A stretch of DNA of 64,000 bases from positions 86,497-150,496 of the forward strand of contig NZ_LUTN01000008.1 of the NCBI RefSeq assembly GCF_002111595.1. The letters are read 5' to 3'. This stretch comes from Lonsdalea britannica. GTDB taxonomy: Bacteria > Pseudomonadota > Gammaproteobacteria > Enterobacterales > Enterobacteriaceae. Positions 1 to 10,369 of the stretch are shown here, one piece after another. The position numbers were made by a program, and so were the translations under genes. The first letter of the stretch is position 1. Every line of letters starts with the position of its first letter. The notes beneath the pieces were generated by a model that was not told the DNA's origin, searched no databases, and saw only the letters and a list, made by a program, of their open reading frames with translations.

Positions 1-1395
1 CAACGGCGCGGCGCCCCCCTGTTGCTGCCAGGCGGCGGCGAAAGCGGCTGTAACGCGATCGCCCAAACTACCGCGCGGGGCCAAAACCAGCGGCTGCTGT
101 TTGCCTTGACTGTGGATGAATTGCGCGGCATCCCGAGCTTCATCCTCTGGTGACAATGCGAAATAGCAGATATTCGGGCTAGGCTGGACGTGCTCCGGTT
201 GATTGAGGGCCAGCACTTGCAGCGTGGTTTGCGTCGCCGGTAATTGCTCTACGTCATTTTTAAGCAGCGGCCCCACAATCATGGTGGCCCCGTCTTTCTG
301 CGCCTGAGCAATGACGTTGGCCAACTGCTGGCCAGTCGTATCGTAGACCTTCACCGCCACGTTGCTGGACGTTGGGGCCGGTGATGGCGTTGTGGCTGCG
401 GTCGCCGGTTGTTCCTGCGTCGGCGTGGTAGGCGCCTGAGAGTCGGTTGCGGCGGCCGTCGCGTCTCCCGGCGCAGGGGCCGTCGGAGCGATTGCTGGCG
501 TTTGCGCTGGCGCGTTTTGCGTGGCCTGACCGTCTCGCGCTGCGCTGAAACCGGCCTGAATGGCTTTCGAATAGACCTGAGCTTGACCGTTTAACGGCAA
601 CAACAGAGCAATACCGCCGGAAGTCGACAGATCCGGCCCGGTCCCCTGCGGCTGCGTCAACGCCGTCGGCAGCGTTTTAGCGGCCGGATGATGCGGATAG
701 CGCGTTTGCCAGTCGGCAATCGCCGTTTTCAGCTCGGCAGGCGCGGCGGTTTTGCTCTGATAGGTCGTCAGCAGGTCGAGCCAGCCCGCCAGCGTATTTT
801 CGTCGGCGTTGATCGCGACGGAACTGAGAGTCTGTGGGCTAAGACGCGCGAGCGCAGACCAGGTCAGATCGATATTGCGCTGATGGGCAGCGCCCTGCAA
901 CTGCGGTTCTTGTGCGATGTAAGCACGGATCAGGGTCAGCGACGGCTGTGCCTGATTAGCGCTAATCAATGCCTGGTAGTACCGCTCTTGCTGTTGGCTG
1001 GATAGCGTTTTGACATCCATCTGGGACAACGTGCTGTTGGCGGCGTTCATATCATTGCGGGCGACCGCCAGTTCTGCGTTCAGCAGACGCTGTTCAAGCT
1101 GTTGTCTGTCGTTGAGCGCCGCGGGCAGGGCGCTCCACTGCGCGTTGGCCTGGAGCAGCTTGCCTTCCTGGATCAGGGCACGAATAGCAAGTAATTGCCA
1201 GTCAGCCTTGTTATCATCCCCGCCTTGCTGCACCTGCTGCAGGTAATAATCAGATGTGGCGCCGGCCTTTACCGCCACCTGCTGGTTAGACGGACTTTGG
1301 GGCGCCTGGCTTGGACAGCCCGCGAGAAATAGTGCCGCCAACATGACAGGAATGACACGGCCTGTATGGGCGCGGACAGAATTTAAGGGAAGCAT
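1..1395 (-). CDS. lpoA: LpoA, outer-membrane lipoprotein activator of PBP1A (3'-truncated by window edge)
   Basis: The minus-strand frame is open from an ATG at 1395 down to base 1, giving 465 residues without a stop; the C-terminus lies outside the window. The N-terminus has a lipoprotein signal with lipobox LAGC (Cys at residue 27), then a helical TPR-like N-domain, an Ala/Pro/Thr-rich linker (about residues 300-340), and the start of the periplasmic-binding-like C-domain (ALLLPLNGQAQVYSKAIQAG, then VGPLLKNDVE). In E. coli, LpoA reaches from the outer membrane through peptidoglycan to stimulate PBP1A transpeptidase; that role is inferred here from family. It is divergent from rsmI, as yraM is from yraL in E. 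coli. The linker is unusually rich in TPAPT-type residues. Confidence 0.95.
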   Translation of the reverse strand, partial: MLPLNSVRAHTGRVIPVMLAALFLAGCPSQAPQSPSNQQVAVKAGATSDYYLQQVQQGGDDNKADWQLLAIRALIQEGKLLQANAQWSALPAALNDRQQLEQRLLNAELAVARNDMNAANSTLSQMDVKTLSSQQQERYYQALISANQAQPSLTLIRAYIAQEPQLQGAAHQRNIDLTWSALARLSPQTLSSVAINADENTLAGWLDLLTTYQSKTAAPAELKTAIADWQTRYPHHPAAKTLPTALTQPQGTGPDLSTSGGIALLLPLNGQAQVYSKAIQAGFSAARDGQATQNAPAQTPAIAPTAPAPGDATAAATDSQAPTTPTQEQPATAATTPSPAPTSSNVAVKVYDTTGQQLANVIAQAQKDGATMIVGPLLKNDVEQLPATQTTLQVLALNQPEHVQPSPNICYFALSPEDEARDAAQFIHSQGKQQPLVLAPRGSLGDRVTAAFAAAWQQQGGAAPL

Positions 1396-1455
1396 ACTGT
1401 ATCCAGTGATAAATTCAGAGATGCTCAATATTAAATCGGCAACCCGGATGAAACA

Positions 1456-2322
1456 ATGAAACAAGACCAACAAGCAGAGATTTCTGCCTCTACCCTTTAC
1501 ATTGTCCCGACGCCTATCGGCAACCTGGGAGACATCACTCAGCGTGCGTTGGACGTTTTGAAAAGCGTCGATCTCATTGCGGCAGAGGATACTCGCCATA
1601 CCGGTTTATTGTTACAGCATTTCGCGATTAATGCGCGGCTGTTCGCACTGCACGATCACAATGAACAACAAAAAGCAGAGCAACTGCTAAGCCGTTTGCA
1701 AAGTGGGATGAGCGTGGCGCTGGTGTCTGACGCCGGAACGCCGTTGATTAACGATCCGGGTTATCACGTGGTGAGACTGTGCCGTGAAGCGGGGGTGCGC
1801 GTCGTGCCGTTGCCGGGCGCGTGTGCGGCGATTGCCGCGCTTTCCGCCGCCGGGCTGGCGTCGGACCGTTTCTGTTATGAAGGATTCCTACCGGCAAAAA
1901 CCAAGGCGAGAAAAGACACGCTGCAGGCGATGTTGGAAGAACCGCGAACGCTGATTTACTACGAGTCCACGCACCGATTGCTGGATAGCCTGCGCGATAT
2001 GGTCGCCGTGCTGGGGCCGCAGCGTTATGTCGTGCTGGCGCGTGAACTCACCAAAACCTGGGAGTCCATCTATGGCGCGCCGGTGGCCGAGCTGCTGGCG
2101 TGGGTCGAAGAGGACGAAAACCGTCGCAAAGGCGAAATGGTGCTCATCGTTGAAGGGTATCACCGCGACGACAGCGCGTTGCCCGCAGAAGCGCTGCGAA
2201 CGCTGGCGCTGCTGCAAGCCGAGCTTCCCCTGAAAAAGGCGGCGGCGTTGGCGGCCGAGATCCACGGTGTGAAAAAGAACGCCTTGTACCGTCATGCGCT
2301 GGAGCAAGACGGGGAAAAGTGA
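1456..2322 (+). CDS. rsmI: 16S rRNA (cytidine1402-2'-O)-methyltransferase RsmI
   Basis: This 288-residue protein matches the usual length of RsmI (E. coli 286), a SAM-dependent tetrapyrrole-methylase-fold enzyme that 2'-O-methylates C1402 of 16S rRNA in the ribosomal P site. The family N-terminus is present ([15 protein letters not shown]), followed by AAEDTRHTG, the SAM-loop [14 protein letters not shown] and the [14 protein letters not shown] stretch. The start at 1456 puts the conserved YIVPTPIGN at residue 15, as expected. It is divergent from lpoA across a 60-base gap and precedes rnpB. Confidence 0.97.
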   Translation: MKQDQQAEISASTLYIVPTPIGNLGDITQRALDVLKSVDLIAAEDTRHTGLLLQHFAINARLFALHDHNEQQKAEQLLSRLQSGMSVALVSDAGTPLINDPGYHVVRLCREAGVRVVPLPGACAAIAALSAAGLASDRFCYEGFLPAKTKARKDTLQAMLEEPRTLIYYESTHRLLDSLRDMVAVLGPQRYVVLARELTKTWESIYGAPVAELLAWVEEDENRRKGEMVLIVEGYHRDDSALPAEALRTLALLQAELPLKKAAALAAEIHGVKKNALYRHALEQDGEK

Positions 2323-2332
2323 GCCAACGGGG

Positions 2333-2361
2333 ATGACAAGGGCCGCGATTTGCCCTATCAT
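2333..2361 (+). promoter_or_regulatory. Sigma-70 promoter of rnpB
   Basis: ATGACA (2333-2338) and TATCAT (2356-2361) resemble -35 and -10 hexamers, with an ideal 17-base spacer. The predicted start point about 7-8 bases downstream coincides with the 5' end of the RNase P RNA at 2369. Both hexamers lie just after the rsmI stop. Confidence 0.75.
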
Positions 2362-2368
2362 CCGCGCC

Positions 2369-2745
<377 letters not shown>

Positions 2746-2754
2746 CACTTTCGA

Positions 2755-2789
2755 CCGGCGTGTTGCTGATGCAATGCGCCGGTTTTTTT
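2755..2789 (+). terminator. Rho-independent terminator of rnpB
   Basis: ACCGGCG (from 2754) pairs with CGCCGGT (to 2783) and is followed by a run of seven T. It lies ten bases after the mature 3' end of the RNase P RNA. Confidence 0.85.
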
Positions 2790-2947
2790 ATGTCTGCTCT
2801 ATCCCATCTCATAGCTCGCTTGTGAGGGTATTAATTCAAATTTTTTGACGCTTTTGGTCATGCTTATCCGACTGTTTTCCCACGGTCTGGGGCGTAGAGT
2901 AGCGGCTATGCACTTACGCTATTTCCACGCTAATCAAAGGTACTGTT

Positions 2948-3730
2948 ATGAACGTTTCCCGGATGCCCGCGCTTTTCCTCGGTCATGGTAGCCCTATGAA
3001 CGTGCTGGAAGACAATATCTACACGGAGACCTGGCGGACTCTGGGTGAGACGTTGCCCCGGCCGAAAGCGATAGTGGCCGTTTCCGCCCATTGGTTTACC
3101 CGCGGCACCGCAGTGACGGCGATGGATGCGCCGCGTACGATCCATGATTTCGGCGGTTTTCCACAGGCGCTTTTCGATATCCAATATCCGGCTCCGGGAT
3201 CTCCGGCGCTTGCCCGACAAATTCAGCAACTGTTGGCGCCGGTAAAGGTGCATCTCGACGAACATGAATGGGGACTGGATCACGGCAGTTGGGGCGTCTT
3301 AATCAAAGCTTTCCCGCAGGCGGAGATCCCGGTGGTGCAGTTGAGCGTCGATGGTACGCAGCCGGCGGAGTATCACTACCAGCTAGGGCGGAGTTTGTCC
3401 GCGCTGCGCGATCAGGGGGTGATGATTGTCGCCAGCGGCAACGTCGTTCACAATCTGCGTCAGGTGAAGTGGGAAGGGGACACGACACCCTATTCCTGGG
3501 CCAGCGCCTTTAACCAGTTTGTCCGCGACAACCTGACTTATTGCGGCGACGATCACCCGCTGGTGAACTTCATGCAGCACCCGGATGCGGCGCTGGCTAA
3601 TCCGTCGCCGGATCACTATCTGCCGCTACTGTATGTTTTAGGCAGTCGACGGGATAAAGAGCCGGTGTCGATACCGATCGACGGTATCGAAATGGGCTCT
3701 CTTAGCATGCTGTCGGTGCAAGTGGGCTGA
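2948..3730 (+). CDS. ygiD: YgiD, extradiol ring-cleavage (4,5-DOPA-type) dioxygenase family protein
   Basis: This 260-residue protein belongs to the LigB/DODA class III extradiol dioxygenases. LFLGHGSPMN near the N-terminus and VAVSAHWFTRG (about residue 52) carry the histidines expected to bind the metal, and HDFGGFP and DHGSWGVL are further family signatures. E. coli YgiD opens the DOPA ring in vitro; the natural substrate is not known. An ATG at 2948 follows AAAGGTACTGTT. It stands alone between rnpB and the oppositely oriented Sel1 gene. Confidence 0.92.
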   Translation: MNVSRMPALFLGHGSPMNVLEDNIYTETWRTLGETLPRPKAIVAVSAHWFTRGTAVTAMDAPRTIHDFGGFPQALFDIQYPAPGSPALARQIQQLLAPVKVHLDEHEWGLDHGSWGVLIKAFPQAEIPVVQLSVDGTQPAEYHYQLGRSLSALRDQGVMIVASGNVVHNLRQVKWEGDTTPYSWASAFNQFVRDNLTYCGDDHPLVNFMQHPDAALANPSPDHYLPLLYVLGSRRDKEPVSIPIDGIEMGSLSMLSVQVG

Positions 3731-3795
3731 CGATATCGAACGCAGGAACGCCGAATGAGCGGTTCTGCGCACCTTCCCGCCGCATTACGTCGATT

Positions 3796-4350
3796 TTAGG
3801 GGGCCAAGTGTCCGTCAATGAACGCGATCATTTTGTCGGCGCCCTCTTTCAACTGCGGCGTGGCATCCGGGTTGTTTAAGGCTTTTTCCGCCCACAGCCT
3901 GGCCTGCTCAAAATCTCTCGGCAGTTGCGGATGTTTGCTCAATACGACGGACATCAGCAGTTGCGCGGGAGCAAAACCGGCTTCAGCCGACTTTTTCAGG
4001 TATATCAGCCCGCTTTCCGGATCGTTTTCATTGGGCATTCTGCCAAGATAAATTTTGCTCAGTCGAAATTGCGCCCGCACGTCGTTGGCGTCCGCTTCTT
4101 GCTTTAACCATTCAATGCCTTCCGCCCGGTATGGCGGCCAGTTACTACGCAGCAGCTGATCCGTGAGCTGATGTCGGTCTTTTTCGCTGCCGTTCTCTGC
4201 CTTTTCTCTCAATGTTTTGAGCTGGAGTTCTTCCTGAGTGATTTCCTGTGCTAAAGAGTGGGGCGTCGTTTCTTGCGCGTCGGGTTCGCTTTGTGCGTAC
4301 GAGGCCGTATGAAGACCCAACAGGAGTGCCATCACTAGCGTTTTTTTCAT
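3796..4350 (-). CDS. Exported Sel1-like repeat protein
   Basis: This 184-residue protein has a cleavable signal peptide (MKKTLVMALLLGLHTASYA, probable cleavage after ASYA). Two TPR-related Sel1-like units follow at about residues 85-155 (RAQFRLSKIYLGRM, then LIYLKKSAEAGFAPAQLLM). Such repeats mediate protein-protein contacts, and the signal places it in the periplasm. A Glu/Gln/Lys-rich helical segment (residues 33-75) precedes the repeats. No specific function can be assigned. It converges on ygiD with a 65-base gap. GGGAAGATC upstream of the ATG is a weak ribosome site. Confidence 0.8.
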   Translation of the reverse strand: MKKTLVMALLLGLHTASYAQSEPDAQETTPHSLAQEITQEELQLKTLREKAENGSEKDRHQLTDQLLRSNWPPYRAEGIEWLKQEADANDVRAQFRLSKIYLGRMPNENDPESGLIYLKKSAEAGFAPAQLLMSVVLSKHPQLPRDFEQARLWAEKALNNPDATPQLKEGADKMIAFIDGHLAP

Positions 4351-4574
4351 GATCTTCCCTTGTGTTCAATTCCATCAAAAAATCAAAACAGCCCCATCGA
4401 GATGAATCGGGTCATCAATGATGTCTACTGCGGCTGGATAAGATATTTAACCAAATGGAGACGTTTTCAAAGGGAGAATAAAAGGGAGAAAATGATTTTC
4501 TTGCTGAGAACATGAAACGCAGCGGGTAAAAAGCGGGAACGCAGACGGCGAGGAGAACGCCGTCTGCAAAGGCG

Positions 4575-5735
4575 TTAATCCAGAATAATGTGCGGATAAA
4601 AACGCGATAAGTCCTGTGTAATCAGAGATTTGTCTTCTCGCAAACCGATGCCGCAGGCTTTGTCGCCGACCAGCCAGCTGCCGATCAGCGTGTAGCTGTC
4701 GCCGAATTTCGGCAGCGGATGATACTGCTGCACGATGTTGCCCTCTTCGCCGTAGGGACCGTCGGCAGAGGCGATTTTCTGGCCGTTTTGGACAATGTCG
4801 ATGTTCGCGCCTTCACGTGAAAATAGCGGTTTCACGACATAGTTTTCCATCGCCGGATGATCGTCTTCCGCAAAGTAGGCGGGAAGCAGGTTCGGATGAT
4901 TGGGGAACATTTGCCAAAGCAGCGGCAGCAGCGCCTTATTGGAGATAATGCTCTTCCATCCGGGCTCCAGCCAGCGCACGCCTGCGTCCGCCAGCTTGGT
5001 GGAAAACGTTTCCCGCAGCATAAATTCCCACGGATAGAGCTTGAACAGATTACTGATGACCTGATCTTGCGGATCGGTAAACTGACCGCGTTCACCCAGA
5101 CCGATTTCGTCAATGTAGAGAAAATCCGTCGCGATGCCGGCTTCCTCTGCGCAATCCTGCAGATATTGCACGGTGCCGCGATCTTCTTCGGTGTCCTGAC
5201 AGCAGGTGAAGTGCAGCAGCCCAAAGCCATGCTGCTGACGCAGCTCGGCGAAACGCTCAATCAGCTGCTCCTGAATGCTGTTGAACTGATCGGCGTTTTG
5301 CGGCAGTTTTCCGGCGTTGATCTGATCTTCCAGCCAGCCCCATTGGAAGAACGCCGCCTCATAGAGCGAGGTGGGCGTGTCGGCGTTGTTTTCCAGCAGC
5401 TTCGCCGGATTGACGCCGTCATAGACCAGATCCAGTCGGGAATATAACGCGGGTTGCTGGCTTTTCCATGATTCACGCACGAAATCCCAGGTGTGTTTGG
5501 GGATACGAAATCGGGTTAGCAGCGCTTCGCTGTTGACGACTTTATCCACCACCTGCAGGCACATTTGGTTCAGCTCTTCCGTCGTCGACTCCAGCTCTTC
5601 GATTTGGGCCAGCGTGAACTGATAGCAGGCGTTTTCGCACCAGTAGGGTTCGTCATACATCGTATGGAAATTGAAGCCGAATTCGGCGGCTTTTTCACGC
5701 CAGTCAGGGCGTTCCGCTATCGCGATTCTTTTCAT
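4575..5735 (-). CDS. ygiC: YgiC, glutathionylspermidine synthase-like ATP-grasp protein
   Basis: This 386-residue protein matches the GSP_synth ATP-grasp family. Visible motifs include [30 protein letters not shown] (the ATP-grasp nucleotide-binding lysine and loop) and a C-terminal [17 protein letters not shown]. The E. coli homologue has the synthetase fold but no confirmed glutathionylspermidine synthesis, so ligase chemistry is a family inference. It starts 12 bases after the ygiB stop and is surely co-transcribed with it; in E. coli ygiBC lies in the tolC operon. Confidence 0.95.
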   Translation of the reverse strand: MKRIAIAERPDWREKAAEFGFNFHTMYDEPYWCENACYQFTLAQIEELESTTEELNQMCLQVVDKVVNSEALLTRFRIPKHTWDFVRESWKSQQPALYSRLDLVYDGVNPAKLLENNADTPTSLYEAAFFQWGWLEDQINAGKLPQNADQFNSIQEQLIERFAELRQQHGFGLLHFTCCQDTEEDRGTVQYLQDCAEEAGIATDFLYIDEIGLGERGQFTDPQDQVISNLFKLYPWEFMLRETFSTKLADAGVRWLEPGWKSIISNKALLPLLWQMFPNHPNLLPAYFAEDDHPAMENYVVKPLFSREGANIDIVQNGQKIASADGPYGEEGNIVQQYHPLPKFGDSYTLIGSWLVGDKACGIGLREDKSLITQDLSRFYPHIILD

Positions 5736-5747
5736 TGTGTCTGAGCC

Positions 5748-6461
5748 TTACCCACCCATCGAACTGTGGCTACGATAACTTGAACCCGAACGGGAAGAGG
5801 AGTTGTCTCGCTCTTTTCTCAACTGCTGCTGTTGTCGGTTAATGGACTCGCCGAAGCCGCCTCGCATCGTCGTGGTGGTGGTCGCGGGTTTGGGCGTCAT
5901 CGCGGTTTTAGGTACGGTGATCGTACGGCCGGTTGTTGCGCTGCCATAGCTTTTGCCGCTCGCGTCGACGAACTGACCGTTCGCCGGGCTGGCCGCGGAA
6001 CGCGGGCTGAACAGCGGCTGCTGAGCATATCCGCCGCCGCCCATCATGCGGCCCATCATGTAGCCCGCCATCAACGGCATCCAGAAACTGCCGCTTTCGT
6101 GCGGCTGCGCCGTCATGCCAGCCTGGGCAGGTGCGTTTTGATTCGATGCGGTGGTCGCGGGCGTCTGCGTACACTGCGCTTCGCCGAATTCAGCGACGCA
6201 ATCTTCCTGACTCCGGTACTTCGGCGCGGTCTTCTCGGCTTCTTTCAGTGCGTTGTTATAGGTTGTGGTGCACTGGTCTTTCATGGACGGGTTAGCGCGA
6301 GAACAGTCGTCTGCATTCTGATAGAGGGACACGGTTTCATCCGTCTTTTCGCAGCCAGCCAGCATAAGTATGGAGCCAATGGCCAGCGTCAGCGGCGCCA
6401 GAGGAAAGCGACGCCAGCTTTTACGGAAGCGATCATAGTTGATGTTACGTGTTCTTTTCAT
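5748..6461 (-). CDS. ygiB: YgiB, DUF1190 lipoprotein
   Basis: The 237-residue product starts at the ATG at 6461 ([12 protein letters not shown]), matching the E. coli YgiB start; the frame is open further upstream but has no family support there. After a basic N-terminus comes a hydrophobic segment ending in lipobox LAGC, then the conserved block [17 protein letters not shown] and [11 protein letters not shown]. The C-terminal third is low-complexity, rich in Gly/Met ([15 protein letters not shown]), Thr and Ser/Arg. Function unknown; linkage to tolC suggests an envelope role. ygiC follows after 12 bases. Confidence 0.92.
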   Translation of the reverse strand: MKRTRNINYDRFRKSWRRFPLAPLTLAIGSILMLAGCEKTDETVSLYQNADDCSRANPSMKDQCTTTYNNALKEAEKTAPKYRSQEDCVAEFGEAQCTQTPATTASNQNAPAQAGMTAQPHESGSFWMPLMAGYMMGRMMGGGGYAQQPLFSPRSAASPANGQFVDASGKSYGSATTGRTITVPKTAMTPKPATTTTTMRGGFGESINRQQQQLRKERDNSSSRSGSSYRSHSSMGG

Positions 6462-6651
6462 TGTGTGGTGTCTTCCCGAGGAAAAGGGCATCTTGCCCAA
6501 CATAACAGTAAAGGTTTGTAGAATAGGTGAACGGCTTGGGTTTTAAAAGCGAGGCACGAGTGGGCGTGGGCTTTTTTACGCAGCTATACAATTCGCGTTG
6601 AAAGAAATTCTCGCGCTGAAAGAAATCTGCGGTGAGGGGAGCCGTCGTTGA

Positions 6652-6685
6652 ATGATGCGGCGGAAGCACGTTCGCGCCGCATCAT
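6652..6685. repeat. REP-like inverted repeat downstream of tolC
   Basis: ATGATGCGGCG (6652-6662) and CGCCGCATCAT (6675-6685) form a perfect 11-bp stem with a 12-base loop in the tolC-ygiB intergenic region. No T-run follows in the tolC direction, so it looks more like a stabilising or REP-type hairpin than a standard terminator. It would sit in the 3' part of tolC mRNA before ygiB. Confidence 0.6.
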
Positions 6686-6707
6686 GTCAGACGTTGAAAA
6701 AAAGCGA

Positions 6708-8096
6708 TCAGTTGCCGGCGGCGAAAACGGTCCGGGTACTGTCGTCTGCGGTCGGCGCCGGTGTCGTCGATACCGGTTTGCCCAACGAGGCGTTCAGCGC
6801 GCGCAGATCGTTTTCATTCAACGTTCCCAGCGCATATTTCAAGTTCAGCTCATTAATCAGGTAGTCGTAACGAGCGCTGGAGAGCTGCTGTTTCGCGTTA
6901 TACAGCGTTGTTGTCGCGTCAAGAACGTCAACGATGGTACGTGTTCCGACCTGATAACCCGCTTCCATGGCGTCCAAAGAACTTTGCGCGGACACGACGG
7001 CCTGCTTATAGGCGGCGATGCTGCTAATGGACGCGGCAATGTTGTTGTGAGACGAACGCAGCGTCTGAATCATGCTGCGGTGCGCGCTCTCCAGATCTTC
7101 GCTGGCGGCCACATAGCTGTGCTGCGCCTGTTTGACCTGAGAGTTTGTCGCGCCTCCGCTGTACAGCGGCAGGGAGAAGCTCAGGCCGACCTGATGCTGT
7201 CCGATATCGCTGTCGTTGTAGCTGCCTTCCGACGCGCGTGACCCGGAATAACGGGTGTTGCTAACGCCGGTAGAGGCGGATAAATCCAGCGTCGGCATGT
7301 AGCCGGTCTGCGCCGAACGAATTTGCTCGCGAGCCAAATCCTGGCTTAAACGCGAGGACAACAGGCTCAGGTTGCGGCTTTCCGCCGTTTTCATCAGCGT
7401 ATTGATAGGCTCGGGTTTTTGAGCGGTGAAGTTGGCGGTATTCACGCTGGCCAGTTCCGGATAGACGTTTCCGGTAACCTGACGCAGGACTTCCATATAG
7501 TTGTCCAGCGCATTGCGGGCGGTGACTTCGCTTGCCAGCACGCTGTCATACTGCGCTCGGGCGTTCTGCACATCGGTAATGGCGACCAAACCGACGTTGT
7601 AGCGCTGAGTGGTTTGATCCAGTTCGCGATAAATAGACGCTTTTTGAGCGGTGACATACGACAGCGAATCAATCGCTCGCAGCACGTTGAAATAAGCGGT
7701 GGCGGAGTTCAGCAACAGCGTTTGCTGCGCGGTCTGATAGGTGACGTCTTCGATGCCGGCTTGTTTTTCCTGCAGCGTCAGCGCGCGCCATTTGGACATA
7801 TCGAACAGGGTTTGCGTCAGCTGCAGCGAAGCGCTCTTCACGTTGTTATTCACGTCTTTGCTGTCACGGAAACCGCTGGTATAGGTATAATCCGCACCCA
7901 GACCCAGCTGCGGCAACAAGGGAGAACGCGCTTCGTTGATTTTCTCAAAGGCGGCGTCACGAGTCGCTGCAGAACTGCGTAAATCGGGGTTTGTCGTTTT
8001 AGCCTGCTGATAAATCTGTAACAGATCTTCCGCCTGGCTCATGAAGCTGAAGCCGCTCAGACCCAAGCCGATAAGAAGAGGGAGCAATTTCTTCAT
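6708..8096 (-). CDS. tolC: TolC outer-membrane channel protein
   Basis: This is the 462-residue trimeric outer-membrane/periplasmic tunnel used by tripartite efflux pumps and type I secretion. A signal peptide (MKKLLPLLIGLGLSGFSFMSQA) precedes the mature start EDLLQIYQQA. The two OEP repeats are seen as INEARSPLLPQLGLGADYTY and QDLAREQIRSAQTGYMPTLD, with VGTRTIVDVLDATTTLYNAK near the C-terminus. The ATG at 8096 is preferred to the one two codons upstream because AAGGA lies six bases before it. It is about 30 residues shorter than E. coli TolC (493); the shortfall is the non-essential C-terminal tail. Confidence 0.98.
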   Translation of the reverse strand: MKKLLPLLIGLGLSGFSFMSQAEDLLQIYQQAKTTNPDLRSSAATRDAAFEKINEARSPLLPQLGLGADYTYTSGFRDSKDVNNNVKSASLQLTQTLFDMSKWRALTLQEKQAGIEDVTYQTAQQTLLLNSATAYFNVLRAIDSLSYVTAQKASIYRELDQTTQRYNVGLVAITDVQNARAQYDSVLASEVTARNALDNYMEVLRQVTGNVYPELASVNTANFTAQKPEPINTLMKTAESRNLSLLSSRLSQDLAREQIRSAQTGYMPTLDLSASTGVSNTRYSGSRASEGSYNDSDIGQHQVGLSFSLPLYSGGATNSQVKQAQHSYVAASEDLESAHRSMIQTLRSSHNNIAASISSIAAYKQAVVSAQSSLDAMEAGYQVGTRTIVDVLDATTTLYNAKQQLSSARYDYLINELNLKYALGTLNENDLRALNASLGKPVSTTPAPTADDSTRTVFAAGN

Positions 8097-8454
8097 TTGC
8101 ATTCCTTGTTGTGCAGCAAAGTTGCTATGGTAGCGCCATCTGAAGACGATTAGTTGCCGATTCTAGCAGAATCTTACAATAAGATGAGGTGGCTGAATGT
8201 GCCATCCTGCGGCGACATCCGCGCCCTGACGCATTTTATCGACCGTCATAAAGTGGGGAAAATCCCCGTTAATGCGTTCGGTGCGGCCAAAAGGCGGTGA
8301 ACATACATTCTTCGTTTCTGGCGGTTGCGTTGTCTTGACGATAACGTCGGGCGTCAGGTTTGGGTCAATATCGTTTCAATCGCCGGTGACTCCGGCCAAC
8401 ATCCCCAGCAGCAATATACACTGAGATTACGAGACATATCACAGGAGTACAAAG
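8097..8454. other. Divergent tolC / nudF intergenic region
   Basis: These 358 bases separate the tolC and nudF starts and must hold promoters for both. A -10-like TAGAAT on the minus strand (8165-8160) lies about 65 bases before tolC. CACAGGAGTACAAAG supplies the nudF ribosome site. I see no convincing MarA/SoxS/Rob box and no small gene. Confidence 0.5.
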
Positions 8455-9087
8455 ATGGCGTCTTCAAAGACTCGTCCCTTCACCTTCACCAAAGACGATG
8501 TTGAAATTATTGCACGTGAAACGCTGTACAAAGGTTTTTTTTCGCTGGATCGCTACCGTTATCGTCATCGACTGTTCAAGGGCGGTATGAGCGGCGAAGT
8601 CAGTCGTGAGATTCTCGAACGTGGTCATGCGGTCGTGTTGCTGCCATACGACCCGGTGCGGGACGAAGTGGTGTTGATCGAACAGATTCGTATTGCTGCC
8701 TACGATACCAGTGATTCGCCGTGGCTGTTTGAGCTGGTCGCTGGCATTATTGATCCCGGCGAAAGCCATGAAGACGTCGCGCGGCGAGAAGCGCAGGAAG
8801 AAGCGGGTTTGACTGTCGGACGTTGCCGCGAAGTGCTCAGCTATCTGGCCAGTCCGGGCGGCACCAGCGAGCGCCTGACCATTATGGTTGGTGAAGTGGA
8901 TACCCGTACCGCACAGGGCGTGCACGGGCTGGCCGAGGAAAACGAAGACATTCGCGTTCAGGTGGTCAGCCGCGAACAGAGCTATCGCTGGGTCGAAGAG
9001 GGAGTGATTGATAACGCGGCCTCAGTCATTGCCTTGCAATGGCTGGCGTTGCACCATGAAAAACTGAAAACTGAGTGGGTGGACTGA
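8455..9087 (+). CDS. nudF: ADP-ribose pyrophosphatase (Nudix hydrolase NudF)
   Basis: This 210-residue Nudix enzyme hydrolyses ADP-ribose to AMP and ribose 5-phosphate. The Nudix box is complete from about residue 97 ([20 protein letters not shown], then AGL), with the catalytic REAQEEAG glutamates. [11 protein letters not shown] downstream matches the ADP-ribose-recognition loop of this family. AGGAG sits six bases before the ATG. It heads the conserved nudF-yqiB-cpdA-yqiA-parE cluster; yqiB begins four bases after its stop. Confidence 0.97.
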   Translation: MASSKTRPFTFTKDDVEIIARETLYKGFFSLDRYRYRHRLFKGGMSGEVSREILERGHAVVLLPYDPVRDEVVLIEQIRIAAYDTSDSPWLFELVAGIIDPGESHEDVARREAQEEAGLTVGRCREVLSYLASPGGTSERLTIMVGEVDTRTAQGVHGLAEENEDIRVQVVSREQSYRWVEEGVIDNAASVIALQWLALHHEKLKTEWVD

Positions 9088-9091
9088 ATTG

Positions 9092-9514
9092 ATGAAACGT
9101 TATACTCCCGACTTTCCCGAAATGATGCGGCTGTGCGAAATGAATTTTGCGCAGTTGCGCCGTCTGCTGCCGCGTCAGGATGAGGTGGGTGAAAAAGTGG
9201 AGTATCACGTGCAGCAGGCTCGCTATCGTTTAACGATTCTTGAGTCTACCCGTTATACCTCGCTGGTGGAGATCCAACAGATTGCGCCAGCGGTAAGCTA
9301 CTGGAGCCTGCCGACGCTGGTTGTGCGGCTCTACCACGATGCGATGGTCGCGGAAGTGTGTTCCAGTCAGCAGATCTTTCGCTTTAAGGCACGTTATGAT
9401 TACCCCAATAAAAAGCTACACCAACGTGACGAAAAGCATCAAATCAATCAGTTCCTTGCTGATTGGCTAAAATACTGTTTAGCGTATGGTTCGATGTCGG
9501 TTCCGGTTTATTAG
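9092..9514 (+). CDS. yqiB: YqiB, DUF1249 family protein
   Basis: The 140-residue product is almost colinear with E. coli YqiB. The ATG at 9092 ([20 protein letters not shown]) is used, not the in-frame TTG one codon earlier. The C-terminal half is highly conserved ([39 protein letters not shown]). There is no known catalytic motif, signal or membrane segment, and the function is unknown. Its fixed position between nudF and cpdA suggests co-transcription. Confidence 0.95.
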   Translation: MKRYTPDFPEMMRLCEMNFAQLRRLLPRQDEVGEKVEYHVQQARYRLTILESTRYTSLVEIQQIAPAVSYWSLPTLVVRLYHDAMVAEVCSSQQIFRFKARYDYPNKKLHQRDEKHQINQFLADWLKYCLAYGSMSVPVY

Positions 9515-9541
9515 GCAGATTTCACAGACCAAGGACACCAT

Positions 9542-10369
9542 TTGGAAAGCCTGTTGACACTTCCTGTGGCGCGTGGGGCCAGAGTCAGGATTTTACAGAT
9601 AACAGATACCCACCTGTTTGCTGGCAAGCAGGAAACCCTGCTTGGTGTGGATACCTATCGCAGTTACCACACGGTGCTGGAAGCTATCGCCACACGGCAA
9701 TACGACGTTGACCTGATCACCGCCACGGGCGATCTGGCGCAGGACCACTCGCTGACGGCGTATGAACATTTCGCTGAGGGGATCCGCCGCTTTGACGCCC
9801 CCTGTGTCTGGCTACCCGGCAATCACGATTTCCAACCGGCGATGGTGGATGCGCTGGCGCTGGCCGGCATCGCGCCCTCCAAGCATGTGCTGTTAGGGGA
9901 AAACTGGCAGGTGATCTTGCTGGACAGCCAGGTGTTCGGCGTACCGCATGGCGAGCTGAGCGAGTATCAGCTGGAGTGGCTGGAACGGATACTGAGCAGC
10001 CATCCTGAACGTTTTACCCTGCTGATGTTGCACCATCACCCCTTGCCTTCGGGCTGTACCTGGCTTGACCAACACAGCCTGCGCAACGCTCACAGTCTGG
10101 ATGCCGTCCTGTCCCGCTACCCCAACGTCAATACGGTGCTTTGCGGGCATATTCATCAGGAATTGGATCTGGACTGGCACGGTCGACGCCTGCTGGCGAC
10201 GCCCTCCACCTGCGTGCAGTTCAAGCCGCATTGCACCAACTTCACGATAGACAGCGTCGCTCCCGGCTGGCGTTATCTGGAATTATTGCCGGACGGCGGC
10301 GTTGAAACGCAGGTGGTTCGTCTGGAAGGCAATGCTTTTCTGCCTGATATGGATTCGGACGGTTACTGA
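9542..10369 (+). CDS. cpdA: 3',5'-cyclic-AMP phosphodiesterase CpdA
   Basis: This 275-residue metallophosphoesterase has the same length as E. coli CpdA, which lowers cAMP by hydrolysing it to AMP. All five metal-ligand motifs are present: DTHLF, GDLAQD, GNHDFQ, HHHPLP and GHIHQE. Translation starts at TTG (9542), preceded by AAGGACACCAT; the rare start codon may keep expression low. Its stop overlaps the yqiA start by one base (TGATG), indicating translational coupling. Through cAMP it could influence any CRP-controlled gene. Confidence 0.97.
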   Translation: MESLLTLPVARGARVRILQITDTHLFAGKQETLLGVDTYRSYHTVLEAIATRQYDVDLITATGDLAQDHSLTAYEHFAEGIRRFDAPCVWLPGNHDFQPAMVDALALAGIAPSKHVLLGENWQVILLDSQVFGVPHGELSEYQLEWLERILSSHPERFTLLMLHHHPLPSGCTWLDQHSLRNAHSLDAVLSRYPNVNTVLCGHIHQELDLDWHGRRLLATPSTCVQFKPHCTNFTIDSVAPGWRYLELLPDGGVETQVVRLEGNAFLPDMDSDGY